Assembly: GCA_032156805.1 (NCBI GenBank)
Contig: JALDXQ010000010.1
Coordinates: 4,039 to 68,038 of the forward strand
Reading direction: 5' to 3'
Source of the DNA: Gp6-AA40 sp032156805
GTDB lineage: Bacteria; Acidobacteriota; Vicinamibacteria; Vicinamibacterales; UBA2999
DNA length: 64,000 nucleotides
Of the stretch, positions 50,506 to 58,558 are shown in pieces (position 1 is the first letter of the stretch; each line of letters starts with the position of its first letter). The translations under genes and the position numbers were made by a program. The notes under the pieces were generated by a model. The model was not told where the DNA came from, made no database searches, and saw nothing but the letters and a program-made list of their open reading frames with translations.

Positions 50506-50686
50506 TGCAGTTGACTACGAAGAAGGTCGGCCGTTTGGTAAGTTCTGCCGTCTACCTCATCCCTTCAGTTCTTCAGTAATAACTTCTTCATCACCAGTCG
50601 GTTCTCGCCCTCCGCATCGTTATCTCAGTAAAGAGACACCTCGGTACACGCGTTGCACAAACAACGCTGTGGAGGAGGTGAACACG

Positions 50687-51349
50687 ATGAAGTCAATGTT
50701 CAAGGTGCGAGCGCTTACGCTGGCGACGGCTGTCGCAACCGTGGCGTGTGCGAGCACCGGCAGTTCGAGCACGTCAGCGTCGCAACCGGAGCCAACGTCC
50801 CAAGTGAGTTCGCAGGCGCCGAGCAGCCCGACCACTGTCAATGAATCCACACCCGGAACGATCCCGGCCGGACAGGAAGTCGACGTCAGGCTGCGAAACA
50901 CGCTGAGTTCCGAGACGGCCGAAGTGGAACACCGATTCGAGACGACCACGGTCGTTGACATGATGCAGAACGGTCGTGTTCTCGTCCCCGCGGGCTCAGT
51001 GATTCGCGGTGTCGTCAGCGATGTCGATAAGGCTGGACGCGTGGATCGGGACGGCTCGCTGACGCTGACCTTCGATCGACTCAGTGTCAACGGACGAGAA
51101 CGTGATATCCGTGGCTCGGCGACTCAGATCTTCGAGAGCCGAGGCATCAGAGAGGAAGGGACGGTCGCAGGCGTCGGCGCCGGTGTGGGCGGCATCGTCG
51201 GCGGCATCATCGGCGGCGTGAAGGGCGCAGTCCTCGGCGCAGTGATTGGCGCCGGTGGCGCGATCGCAGCCACGGACGGCAAGGACATCACCTTGCCGGC
51301 TGGTTCGATCGTCCGCGTGCGGCTCGACTCGCCGGTCAGGGTGAGCTGA
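50687..51349 (+). CDS. Lipoprotein with glycine-zipper segment
   Basis: Protein of 220 residues; ATG at 50687 with the strong SD GGAGGAGGTG 6 bases upstream. Lipobox TVACAS near residue 21, then a Ser/Thr/Pro-rich linker, a beta-rich domain (PAGQEVDVRLRNTLSSETAE) and a glycine-zipper hydrophobic segment (GVGAGVGGIVGGIIGGVKGAV), ending ITLPAGSIVRVRLDSPV. Outer-membrane or periplasmic; function unknown. First of three tandem envelope genes. Confidence 0.75.
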   Translation: MKSMFKVRALTLATAVATVACASTGSSSTSASQPEPTSQVSSQAPSSPTTVNESTPGTIPAGQEVDVRLRNTLSSETAEVEHRFETTTVVDMMQNGRVLVPAGSVIRGVVSDVDKAGRVDRDGSLTLTFDRLSVNGRERDIRGSATQIFESRGIREEGTVAGVGAGVGGIVGGIIGGVKGAVLGAVIGAGGAIAATDGKDITLPAGSIVRVRLDSPVRVS

Positions 51350-51363
51350 GGGAGGCTACAACC

Positions 51364-51897
51364 ATGACACAACTACTTTCCCGAAGACTGGCGACGTTGT
51401 TCGCGGCAGCGTCGTTGTCCGTGACGACGCTGGCGGCGGCGGGTCAGCAGCCAAACGTCGTGGTCAACGACGATGACATCACGATTCGTGGCTGCGTGGG
51501 CCCGGCGACGCCCCGCGGTGTCGCGGACGAACGCATGCTCGTCTGGACCCGCGGCGACATCATGCTGAGTAATCCAAGCGCCCTCCGCAGTGGGCAGTTG
51601 GCGGAGCGTGTCTTTTACTGGCTCGACGAAGACGACGATGAGGATCTTGCCAAGCACGTCGGCCAGATCGTGGAGGTCAAGGGCGATCTCGGTGATTTCG
51701 AGAAGGGCGAAGTCGACTTCGACAAGGATGGTGACTTCACCAAGATCGAACTGAAGCTCGATGGCAAGACGGAACGGGCGCGTGTGCCAACCGCATGGCT
51801 GGGCGCAGCGGACCGTGGAGAGGGCGACATCGACATCGTTACCCGTAAGATCGATGTCGACAGCGTCAAGGTCCTCGGCGCCTGCCCGGTACGGTAG
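51364..51897 (+). CDS. Exported acidic protein of unknown function
   Basis: Protein of 177 residues with a signal peptide ending TLAAAGQ. The mature part is rich in Asp/Glu (VNDDDITIRG, WLDEDDDEDL, DFDKDGDFTKI) and ends GACPVR; two Cys (RGCVG near 43, GACP near 174) may pair. The DKDGDF string resembles a calcium-binding loop. It starts 14 bases after the lipoprotein stop. No family recognised. Confidence 0.7.
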   Translation: MTQLLSRRLATLFAAASLSVTTLAAAGQQPNVVVNDDDITIRGCVGPATPRGVADERMLVWTRGDIMLSNPSALRSGQLAERVFYWLDEDDDEDLAKHVGQIVEVKGDLGDFEKGEVDFDKDGDFTKIELKLDGKTERARVPTAWLGAADRGEGDIDIVTRKIDVDSVKVLGACPVR

Positions 51898-51913
51898 GAA
51901 CTGAGGAGGACAT

Positions 51914-53209
51914 ATGAGACGTCGACGAGGCCGCATCGACCTGTTGTTGATGCTGGCCTCGTTGATCGTTCTGGCGTCTGCGACGACGTCCGCGCAGGTC
52001 CAACCCAGCGAGAACGCAACGGTCTCCGACGACACCAAAGATAACCCGCACACTCCCACTTCAGCCGGAATCAGGCAGTGGCTCGAGCGTCGCGTGCGAA
52101 GGCTCGATGGGCCCGCCGGCGATCGCGAACGGGGCATCTCGGTGGCAGCCGGCACCGTCGTGTCGGGCTCGGGATTTGCCGCAGGCCTCAGCTACCGACA
52201 CCGGAACGCGTTTTCCCACGGCATCGGCTTCCAACTCGATGGACGAGTGTCCGTTCGCGGCTACCATGAGTACGCCGCAGCGGTGGGCTTCCTGAACGCT
52301 CGCTCGACAACGCTCGAATTCGACACCGCCGACCGTAAATTCAGCTCTCTCTTCAACGATTCCACGCTCAAGGAGCCGGGCTCGGCACTCTACGTCGAAG
52401 CCCGCTATCGCGATTACCCGCAGCACGTCTACTACGGTGGTGGAATGACGTCTCGCATGGCCGATCGCTCCGACTACTCCTTGTCGGGTGTTTCAGTCGA
52501 AGGTGTCTGGCAACAGCAGTTCAGTCCGACAATCGGCATGAGTGTCCGCGGTGGGGTGCTCGATCTCGATGTGGGCGGCGGCACCGATTCAGCCCTCGTC
52601 AACTTCGAGGAGCGGTTCGCGGCCGCGACGGTTTCCGGCGGCCTTTCGCAGCCTCGATTCGTCACGGTTGGTGCCGGCCTCGTGCGCGACACACGGCACC
52701 AGCCAGCGGCGCCGGAAGACGGCACGTTCGTCGGCATTGGTGTCCGCAGATTCGTTGCCGGCGGCGCGCCGGACCTCGACTTCACGAGGCTCACGCTCGA
52801 CGTCCGCGGATACGCGCGGCCATTCACGACGCGAGGCGTTCTGGCCCTGCGCGGGCAGCTCTCGAGCGACTTCACGGACAATGGCGGGCCCGCCCCCTTT
52901 TATCTTCAGCAGCACCTTGGCGGCAGCAGCACGATCCGAGGCCTGAGGTCCTACCGGTTCCAGGATCAATCGCTGTTCGTGATCACCGCTGAATACCGCT
53001 GGCGTGTTCATCGCTACGTGGACGTCGCGCCATTCATTGACGCCGGGAACACCGCTTCGGCGTTTTCCCGACTCACGCTCGACTCGCTGCAAGTCGCTCC
53101 CGGGATTGCCATACGAGCACGAACGAATCGACGCACCTTCGCACGCCTCGAAGTCGCCAGAGGGCCCGAAGGCTACCGAATCGTCGTGGGTACGGGACCG
53201 TCCTTCTAA
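51914..53209 (+). CDS. Outer-membrane beta-barrel protein (Omp85/surface antigen-like)
   Basis: Protein of 431 residues with a signal peptide ending TSAQ. The rest alternates in barrel-strand fashion (ISVAAGTVVSGSGFAAGLSY, YGGGMTSRMADRSDYSL). GGSSTIRGLRSYRF near residue 345 is the RG(F/Y)-type loop-6 motif of Omp85 barrels. The final Phe in GTGPSF is a typical outer-membrane C-terminus. No POTRA domain is visible. It follows the acidic protein by 16 bases and is likely cotranscribed with it. Confidence 0.82.
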   Translation: MRRRRGRIDLLLMLASLIVLASATTSAQVQPSENATVSDDTKDNPHTPTSAGIRQWLERRVRRLDGPAGDRERGISVAAGTVVSGSGFAAGLSYRHRNAFSHGIGFQLDGRVSVRGYHEYAAAVGFLNARSTTLEFDTADRKFSSLFNDSTLKEPGSALYVEARYRDYPQHVYYGGGMTSRMADRSDYSLSGVSVEGVWQQQFSPTIGMSVRGGVLDLDVGGGTDSALVNFEERFAAATVSGGLSQPRFVTVGAGLVRDTRHQPAAPEDGTFVGIGVRRFVAGGAPDLDFTRLTLDVRGYARPFTTRGVLALRGQLSSDFTDNGGPAPFYLQQHLGGSSTIRGLRSYRFQDQSLFVITAEYRWRVHRYVDVAPFIDAGNTASAFSRLTLDSLQVAPGIAIRARTNRRTFARLEVARGPEGYRIVVGTGPSF

Positions 53210-53359
53210 TTCCAGCCGGGTTTGTATAAGCCCAACTGGGCGTTGGTAAGAATTGCAAAATCCAGCCCTTCTATGTGAGCCAACGGCTGATCTCGCGTGG
53301 CATGTCGCTTGAATCGTCGACGTGATGTGGCCTCGAGCGAGGCTCAGGAGGTACGACTG

Positions 53360-53920
53360 GTGCGCATGCTGCTTGTCCTGGCGTTCACCGTGATCGCAGT
53401 CGGATCGGCGGCGCAGGAGTCTCCAGTCAACCCGTACGCGCAGTCGATGGTGGACTTTCGCACGCGGGTCGACGCCTACATGAAGCTTCGCGGCAAGATC
53501 ACCGACAAGGTTCCGGAGCTGGAAGAGACAAAGGACCCGGCCCAGATCAGCGCTCGCGAAAAAGCGCTCGGCCAGGCGATTGCCGCAGCACGACCCTCCG
53601 CGAAATCGGGCGATGTGTTCGGCCAGGAAATGTCGAAGTACCTCAGGACGATCCTGGCGGAAGACTGGAAGTCACGAAGCGCCGCGGATCGCAAGGCGCT
53701 CTTCGAAGAGATTCCGCCGACTCTGAAACTGACCGTCAATCAGGCGTATCCGACGACGATTCCACTCGTCACGCTCCCAGCCAGGCTGCTCGCCAAGTTG
53801 CCGGTGCTTCCCGAGGCCCTCGAGTATCGCCTCGTCGATCACTACTTTCTGCTGCGCGATCGCGACGCCAATCTGATCATCGACGTGCTGCCGAAGGTTT
53901 ATCCAACACGCAACAGGTAG
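53360..53920 (+). CDS. Exported protein of unknown function before a metallophosphoesterase
   Basis: Protein of 186 residues from GTG 53360, chosen for the SD AGGAGG (53346-53351) 8 bases upstream; the in-frame upstream start at 53297 lacks an RBS. Signal peptide LLVLAFTVIAVGSAAQ. The mature part is helical (YAQSMVDFRTRVDAYMKLRG, EKALGQAIAAARP) and ends in LPEALEYRLVDHYFLLRDRDANLIIDVLP. No known family recognised. It is 4 bases before the phosphoesterase gene. The 150-bp gap before it holds no gene. Confidence 0.72.
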   Translation: MRMLLVLAFTVIAVGSAAQESPVNPYAQSMVDFRTRVDAYMKLRGKITDKVPELEETKDPAQISAREKALGQAIAAARPSAKSGDVFGQEMSKYLRTILAEDWKSRSAADRKALFEEIPPTLKLTVNQAYPTTIPLVTLPARLLAKLPVLPEALEYRLVDHYFLLRDRDANLIIDVLPKVYPTRNR

Positions 53921-53924
53921 TCGT

Positions 53925-54908
53925 ATGTGGATGCCTCACACACTTCTTGCCGCCCTGCTCTCCATCGGCGGGTTGACCTGCGTCACCGCCACGCCCACGG
54001 ATCCCGTCGAGTCCAGCTTCGGCCACACCGTAGTGTCCGGCTTCAGCCGGGCCGCGCAATCGCCGCCCTCCTCGCCGCCGGCAGCGAGTGGCGTGATGAC
54101 ACCGCGCGAGGACGACTCGGTGCGGTTCGCGATCATCGGTGACACCGGCACGGGCACGAAGTCGCAGTACGAGATCGCGGCGCAGTTGACGAAGGCGCGC
54201 CAGATCTTCCCGTTCGACTTCGTAATCATGCTGGGAGACAACATCTACGGGAGTGAACGCCCGCAGGACTTCGTCGCCAAGTTCGAGAAACCCTATCAGG
54301 CGCTCCTCGAGGCGAAGGTGCCCTTTTATGCGTCGCTCGGCAATCACGACGATCCGACGCAGCGCTTCTACAAGCTGTTCAACATGAACGGCGAGCGCTA
54401 CTACACGTACTCGAAAGGGCACGCACGGTTTTTCGTCCTCGACAGCAACTACATGGATCAGGTGCAGCTCAAATGGCTCGAAGACCAGCTGTCACGGTCC
54501 ACCGATCGCTGGAAGATCGCCTATTTCCACCACCCGCTGTACTCGTCCGGCGAGCGGCACGGCTCGGAAGTCGACCTGCGTGCACAGGTGGAGCCGCTCC
54601 TCGTCAAGTACGGCGTCGATGTCGTGTTTGCCGGACACGAACATTTCTACGAGCGCGTCAAGCCGCAAAACGGCATCTACTACTTCACTCAGGGGGGCTC
54701 GGCGAAGTTGCGCAGGGGCAACATCAACAGAGGTGCTCTCACCGCGGCTGGTTTCGACACGGATTTTTCGTTCACGCTCGCCGAGCTCGGGACAGACGCA
54801 ATGCAGTTTCAGACGCTGTCGCGGCTAGGGAAACCCGTGGATTCCGGGATGGTACCGCTCGCCGAAGAGACGAAGCGGCCAGCCGAGAGCATTCCGTCAG
54901 CTCGTTGA
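53925..54908 (+). CDS. Secreted metallophosphoesterase, copy 1
   Basis: Protein of 327 residues with a signal peptide (about 1-21) followed by a 30-residue linker that contains a REP-derived stretch (VVSGFSRAAQ). Calcineurin-like metal motifs: IGDTGTG, MLGDNIYG, LGNHDD, FHHPLYSSG and GHEHFYE. It resembles purple acid phosphatase-type enzymes and should act in the periplasm. It has a close paralogue at 57569-58501 on the opposite strand, differing most in the N-terminal linker. The downstream lipoprotein starts 13 bases after its stop. Confidence 0.9.
   Translation: MWMPHTLLAALLSIGGLTCVTATPTDPVESSFGHTVVSGFSRAAQSPPSSPPAASGVMTPREDDSVRFAIIGDTGTGTKSQYEIAAQLTKARQIFPFDFVIMLGDNIYGSERPQDFVAKFEKPYQALLEAKVPFYASLGNHDDPTQRFYKLFNMNGERYYTYSKGHARFFVLDSNYMDQVQLKWLEDQLSRSTDRWKIAYFHHPLYSSGERHGSEVDLRAQVEPLLVKYGVDVVFAGHEHFYERVKPQNGIYYFTQGGSAKLRRGNINRGALTAAGFDTDFSFTLAELGTDAMQFQTLSRLGKPVDSGMVPLAEETKRPAESIPSAR
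54011..54053. repeat. REP-like hairpin repeat inside metallophosphoesterase copy 1
   Basis: Two related units, GTCCAGCTTCGGCC and GTCCGGCTTCAGCC; the second contains the perfect stem CCGGCT-TC-AGCCGG (54037-54050). It is translated in frame as part of the linker after the signal peptide. The paralogue lacks it. Confidence 0.65.
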
Positions 54909-54921
54909 CGAAGGGGCAGCC

Positions 54922-55893
54922 ATGACTCGTCCACTCGGCGCATCGTTCTTCGTGATGGCGTGCCTGACGACGGCATGCGCGCGGCCGATGCTCAGCGGCA
55001 ACTCCCGGGTACAGCCGCCAGGACCGCAGGTGGCGCTGCTCGAGTTGTGGAGCGAGCCCAAGGACATCGCGCAACGGAACCTGTTGTGGGGCGCAAGCCG
55101 GGAAGCTGAGGCGCCGGGCAAAGGCGACGTCTACACCGTGACGTCAGTCGACAAGACGGGCTACAGCAGGGGCTATGACGTCACCGGACCTGACGGACGC
55201 GAGTGGGACATCAAGGTCGGGAAGGAAGTGCAGTCCGAGATCGTCCTTTCGCGAATCCTGTGGGCGCTCGGCTACTACCAGCCGCAAACCTTCTACGTCA
55301 CCAGCTGGCAGCTGACGGGCGACTGGGAATTCGAGGGCGAGCCGGCGCGCTTCCGCCTGCAATCCGATCACGAGAGCGACGGCGAGTGGGCGTGGCGCGA
55401 GAATCCGTTCACCGGCACCAGACCCTTGCAGGGGCTGGTCGCGATCAACCTGCTCCTGAACAACCACGACCTCAAGACGAGCAACAACCGCATCTATCGC
55501 CTGGCTGATTCGAAGACCGAGCCTCGACGCCGCTATGTCGTGCAAGACATCGGGGCCTCACTTGGAAAGCCACGCGGATTTCCGTACGTGCGAGGAACGC
55601 GCAACGACATCGATGACTACGAAGACCTCAACCTGATCAAGAAGGTCAGTGGCTCGAATGTTCAACTCGACTATCGCGGCCTGCATGGCGACATCCTCGA
55701 GCGCTTGAGCCCTGCCGACGTGGTCTGGGCATGCGAGCTGATCAATCGGCTGAGCGATGCCCAACTGGACGATGCCTTCGAAGCAGGTGGATACGAGCCG
55801 GAGATCCGTCAGCGCTTCATCGCGAAGCTACGCAGCAAGATTCACGAGGGTCTCGCGTTGCGCTCAACTGAGCGGGCGCGACTCGGAGACTGA
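54922..55893 (+). CDS. Lipoprotein with kinase-like motifs, family not recognised
   Basis: Protein of 323 residues with a lipobox (CLTTAC, Cys near residue 19). Ordered motifs resemble a protein-kinase-like fold: WDIKVGKEVQSEIVLSRILW (Lys and Glu), NNHDLKTSNNRIY (compare HRDLKxxN) and VVQDIGASLG (compare DFG). The C-terminal 100 residues are helical (SPADVVWACELINRLSD). If a kinase, it would be an exported one of the Fam20/HipA-like kind. This is recognition by eye and needs a profile search. It lies between a phosphoesterase and a DUF4956 membrane gene. Confidence 0.6.
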   Translation: MTRPLGASFFVMACLTTACARPMLSGNSRVQPPGPQVALLELWSEPKDIAQRNLLWGASREAEAPGKGDVYTVTSVDKTGYSRGYDVTGPDGREWDIKVGKEVQSEIVLSRILWALGYYQPQTFYVTSWQLTGDWEFEGEPARFRLQSDHESDGEWAWRENPFTGTRPLQGLVAINLLLNNHDLKTSNNRIYRLADSKTEPRRRYVVQDIGASLGKPRGFPYVRGTRNDIDDYEDLNLIKKVSGSNVQLDYRGLHGDILERLSPADVVWACELINRLSDAQLDDAFEAGGYEPEIRQRFIAKLRSKIHEGLALRSTERARLGD

Positions 55894-55895
55894 CC

Positions 55896-56720
55896 GTGAG
55901 CCTCCGCAGATCCGCGCGCTTGGCTTGCGCTGGGCGCCTCCTGGTGGGGGCTGCGCTCGTACTCTGGTGCCCCGGCATTGTCGTCGCCCAGCAACCGGCG
56001 CCGCCAGGCCCGGACCAGCCCACCATTTCCGAGCTCTTCTCCTTCAACGCCGATCAGTTGGAGACGGAGTTTCGTGCCGGCCTGGCGCAGGCTGCGGTCC
56101 GCCTGCCGCTGGCGGCACTCTTCGGCGCTGTCCTCGCGCTGCGACCGCGTCGTGCGTCTTCGCCTCCGCGTGATCCTGCCGTCATCGAGACGCAGATTGT
56201 GCTCGCCATCGTCGGCGCCCTGATCATGATCATCGTCGGCGCCAGCCTCGCGCGCGCGTTCGGCATCGCTGGCGCCGCAAACCTGATTCGGTATCGCGCC
56301 AAGATCGAAGACCCGAAGGACGCGGTCGTGATGCTGTCGACTTTGGCGCTCGGCTTGGCCGCTGGCGTCGGGCTCTACGGCATCGCGTTGACCGCCACGG
56401 TCTTCCTGGCGGCAACGCTCTGGATCATCGAGGGGTTCGAGACGCGCGTGCGCACCTTCCTGCTGACCGTCAAGCTCGGCGAGCGCACGTCGGCGCGGCG
56501 CGCGGACGTCGAGCGGCTGCTGCGGAGAGCCGGCACGGTCTTCGAGTTGCGGACGACCGGGGACGCTGAGCTGTCGTATCTGGTCAGCGCCGGCACATCG
56601 CTGAAGACGGAGCAACTGACCGCGGCGCTGGCCAGGCTCGCGCCGGACGGGAAGGCGCAGATCGAGTGGAAGGACGAGAAAAACGCTCATCCCCTTCCGG
56701 AGAAGGACGATTCCGAATGA
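55896..56720 (+). CDS. DUF4956-type membrane protein
   Basis: Protein of 274 residues from GTG 55896, 2 bases after the lipoprotein stop. A signal-like N-terminus is followed by three to four membrane helices and the family block FGIAGAANLIRYRAKIEDPKD, then a soluble C-terminal domain (VKLGERTSARRADVERLLRR). Members occur beside polyphosphate- or CotH-kinase-type genes, which fits a link with the kinase-like lipoprotein before it. The stop overlaps the next start (ATGA). Confidence 0.82.
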   Translation: MSLRRSARLACAGRLLVGAALVLWCPGIVVAQQPAPPGPDQPTISELFSFNADQLETEFRAGLAQAAVRLPLAALFGAVLALRPRRASSPPRDPAVIETQIVLAIVGALIMIIVGASLARAFGIAGAANLIRYRAKIEDPKDAVVMLSTLALGLAAGVGLYGIALTATVFLAATLWIIEGFETRVRTFLLTVKLGERTSARRADVERLLRRAGTVFELRTTGDAELSYLVSAGTSLKTEQLTAALARLAPDGKAQIEWKDEKNAHPLPEKDDSE

Positions 56721-57562
56721 ACCTGATCATTCAGCCAGAAGCGGGCCTGTCGCCGGTCGTGCTCGCGATTCAGCGTGCCAGGCGCACCGTCGATATCGCC
56801 ATCTTCAAAACCGATCGGGAAGAAATCGAGAAGGCGCTCGGCGCCGCCGTTCAACGCGGGGTCAGAGTACGTGTGCTCGTCGCGCATACCAACCGCGGCG
56901 GCGAGAACCGCCTGCGCAAACTCGAACAGCGGCTGCTCGAAGCGGGAGCCACGGTCTCGCGCACGGGTGACGACTTCCTGCGCTACCACGGGAAGTTCCT
57001 CGTGGCGGACGACACCCTGCACCTGTTCGGCTTCAACTTCACCCGCATCGACACGAGCAAGACCCGCAGCTTTGGTGTCTCCACGAAGGACGCCAGCTCG
57101 GTCCGCGAGGCCAAGGCGCTGTTCGACGCCGACAGCAGCCGGCAACCGTTCGTGCCCAAGCGGACGCACCTGGTCGTGAGCCCCGAGAACTCCCGCGAGA
57201 CGCTGACGGCGTTCATCAAGGGCGCCAGGCGCCAGTTATTGATCTACGACGTCAACATCCAGGACCGCGTCTTCATGAAGCTGCTCCAACAGCAGGCGGC
57301 CGCCGGTGTCGACATCCGCATCATCGGCAAGTGCAAGGGCATCAAAGGCATTGACGTGCGACCGTTGCGTTCCCTGCGGCTGCACGTGCGCGCCATGGTG
57401 CGGGACGGCGCCCGCGCCTTCGTCGGCAGCCAGAGCCTGCGCCGTCCCGAGTTGGATCAGCGCCGCGAAGTCGGTGTCCTGATCACCAATGGAGTCGTGG
57501 CGCGGCAGCTCAGGGATATCTTCGAAGCAGACTGGGCGGAAGCGGTGTCCGCAGCCGCATAG
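56717..57562 (+). CDS. Phospholipase D-like protein
   Basis: Protein of 281 residues from the ATG at 56717. Two HKD units: YHGKFLVADDTLHLFGFNF (full HxKxxxxD) and LHVRAMVRDGARAFVGSQ, in which Arg replaces the Lys. No signal peptide or membrane helix. It could be a phosphodiesterase, nuclease or lipid-modifying enzyme. Translationally coupled to the DUF4956 gene and convergent with the second metallophosphoesterase, with stops 6 bases apart. Confidence 0.82.
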   Translation: MNLIIQPEAGLSPVVLAIQRARRTVDIAIFKTDREEIEKALGAAVQRGVRVRVLVAHTNRGGENRLRKLEQRLLEAGATVSRTGDDFLRYHGKFLVADDTLHLFGFNFTRIDTSKTRSFGVSTKDASSVREAKALFDADSSRQPFVPKRTHLVVSPENSRETLTAFIKGARRQLLIYDVNIQDRVFMKLLQQQAAAGVDIRIIGKCKGIKGIDVRPLRSLRLHVRAMVRDGARAFVGSQSLRRPELDQRREVGVLITNGVVARQLRDIFEADWAEAVSAAA

Positions 57563-57568
57563 CGCCAG

Positions 57569-58501
57569 CTACTTGGTCGATGTCGCCTCGGCGATCTCGC
57601 GCCGCGCAAACGAGCCGGAATCGACGACCTGCCCGAGCCGCGAGATCGTCTCGTAAAACAAGTGATCGCCGTTGATCTCGATCAGCGTGAAGGAACGGTC
57701 GGTATCGAAGCCCTTCGCGGTCATCGCTGAGTTGTCCCTGATATTCCCGCGCCGCAACTTGGCCGCCCCGCCCTGAATCATGTACTGAATCCCCTTTTGT
57801 GGCCGCAGGCGCTCGTAGAAGTGCTCGTGCCCGGAGAACACGACGTCCACGCCGTTCTCCAGGAACAGCGGCTCGACGACCACCTGCAGATCGAGTTCGG
57901 ATCCGTGGCGCTCGCCCGATGAGTAAATCGGATGGTGGAAGTACGAGACCTTCCACTTCGCATCCGATCGTTTGAGCTCCTCACGCAGCCAGCTGACCTG
58001 CGGCGGGGCCATGTAGGTACTGTCGAGGACGAAGAACTCGACGTCCTTCTTGCGGAACGTGTAGTACCGCTCCCCGTCCATGTTGAAGCCGGCGTAGAAG
58101 CGTTGCGACGGATCGTCGTGGTTGCCCAACGAGGCGTAGAACTTGACGCCAGCGTCGAGCAGCGGCTTGTACGGTTTCTCGAACTTGTTGACGAAGTCGA
58201 TCGCGCGTTCGCTGCCGTACATGTTGTCGCCCAGCATGATCGCGAACTCGAACGGGAATTGCGCGTACGCCTCGACGATCTTGGCAGCGACCTCGTACTG
58301 ACGGCGATCGCCGGTTCCGGAGTCACCGATGACGAGGAACTTGACCGAATCAGGATCTTTCGGGAGCGTGCTGGTCGGCGCAACCGACGGAACCTGCGGC
58401 GTTGCCGTCCTCGCCGCCTGCTCGAATGCCACAACGGGCAACGAGGGCGTTGCGCCGATGAAGAACAGCGTCAGAGTCGCGGTTAGCAGCAGTCGGAACA
58501 T
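57569..58501 (-). CDS. Secreted metallophosphoesterase, copy 2
   Basis: Protein of 310 residues with a signal peptide (LLLTATLTLFFIGATPS). Motifs IGDSGTG, MLGDNMYG, LGNHDD, FHHPIYSSG and GHEHFYE are the calcineurin-like metal ligands. It aligns along its length with copy 1 (for example GSER-x-DFV-KFEKPY, KLRRGNI and KGFDTDRSFTL). Its linker after the signal peptide is Thr/Pro-rich and has no REP insertion. The two copies flank a lipoprotein/DUF4956/PLD island. Confidence 0.9.
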   Translation of the reverse strand: MFRLLLTATLTLFFIGATPSLPVVAFEQAARTATPQVPSVAPTSTLPKDPDSVKFLVIGDSGTGDRRQYEVAAKIVEAYAQFPFEFAIMLGDNMYGSERAIDFVNKFEKPYKPLLDAGVKFYASLGNHDDPSQRFYAGFNMDGERYYTFRKKDVEFFVLDSTYMAPPQVSWLREELKRSDAKWKVSYFHHPIYSSGERHGSELDLQVVVEPLFLENGVDVVFSGHEHFYERLRPQKGIQYMIQGGAAKLRRGNIRDNSAMTAKGFDTDRSFTLIEINGDHLFYETISRLGQVVDSGSFARREIAEATSTK

Positions 58502-58558
58502 CGAGTCGATCCCCTAGCTGGATTCTACCGCTGCGTCGGAGGAATTCAGCCGCCCACG

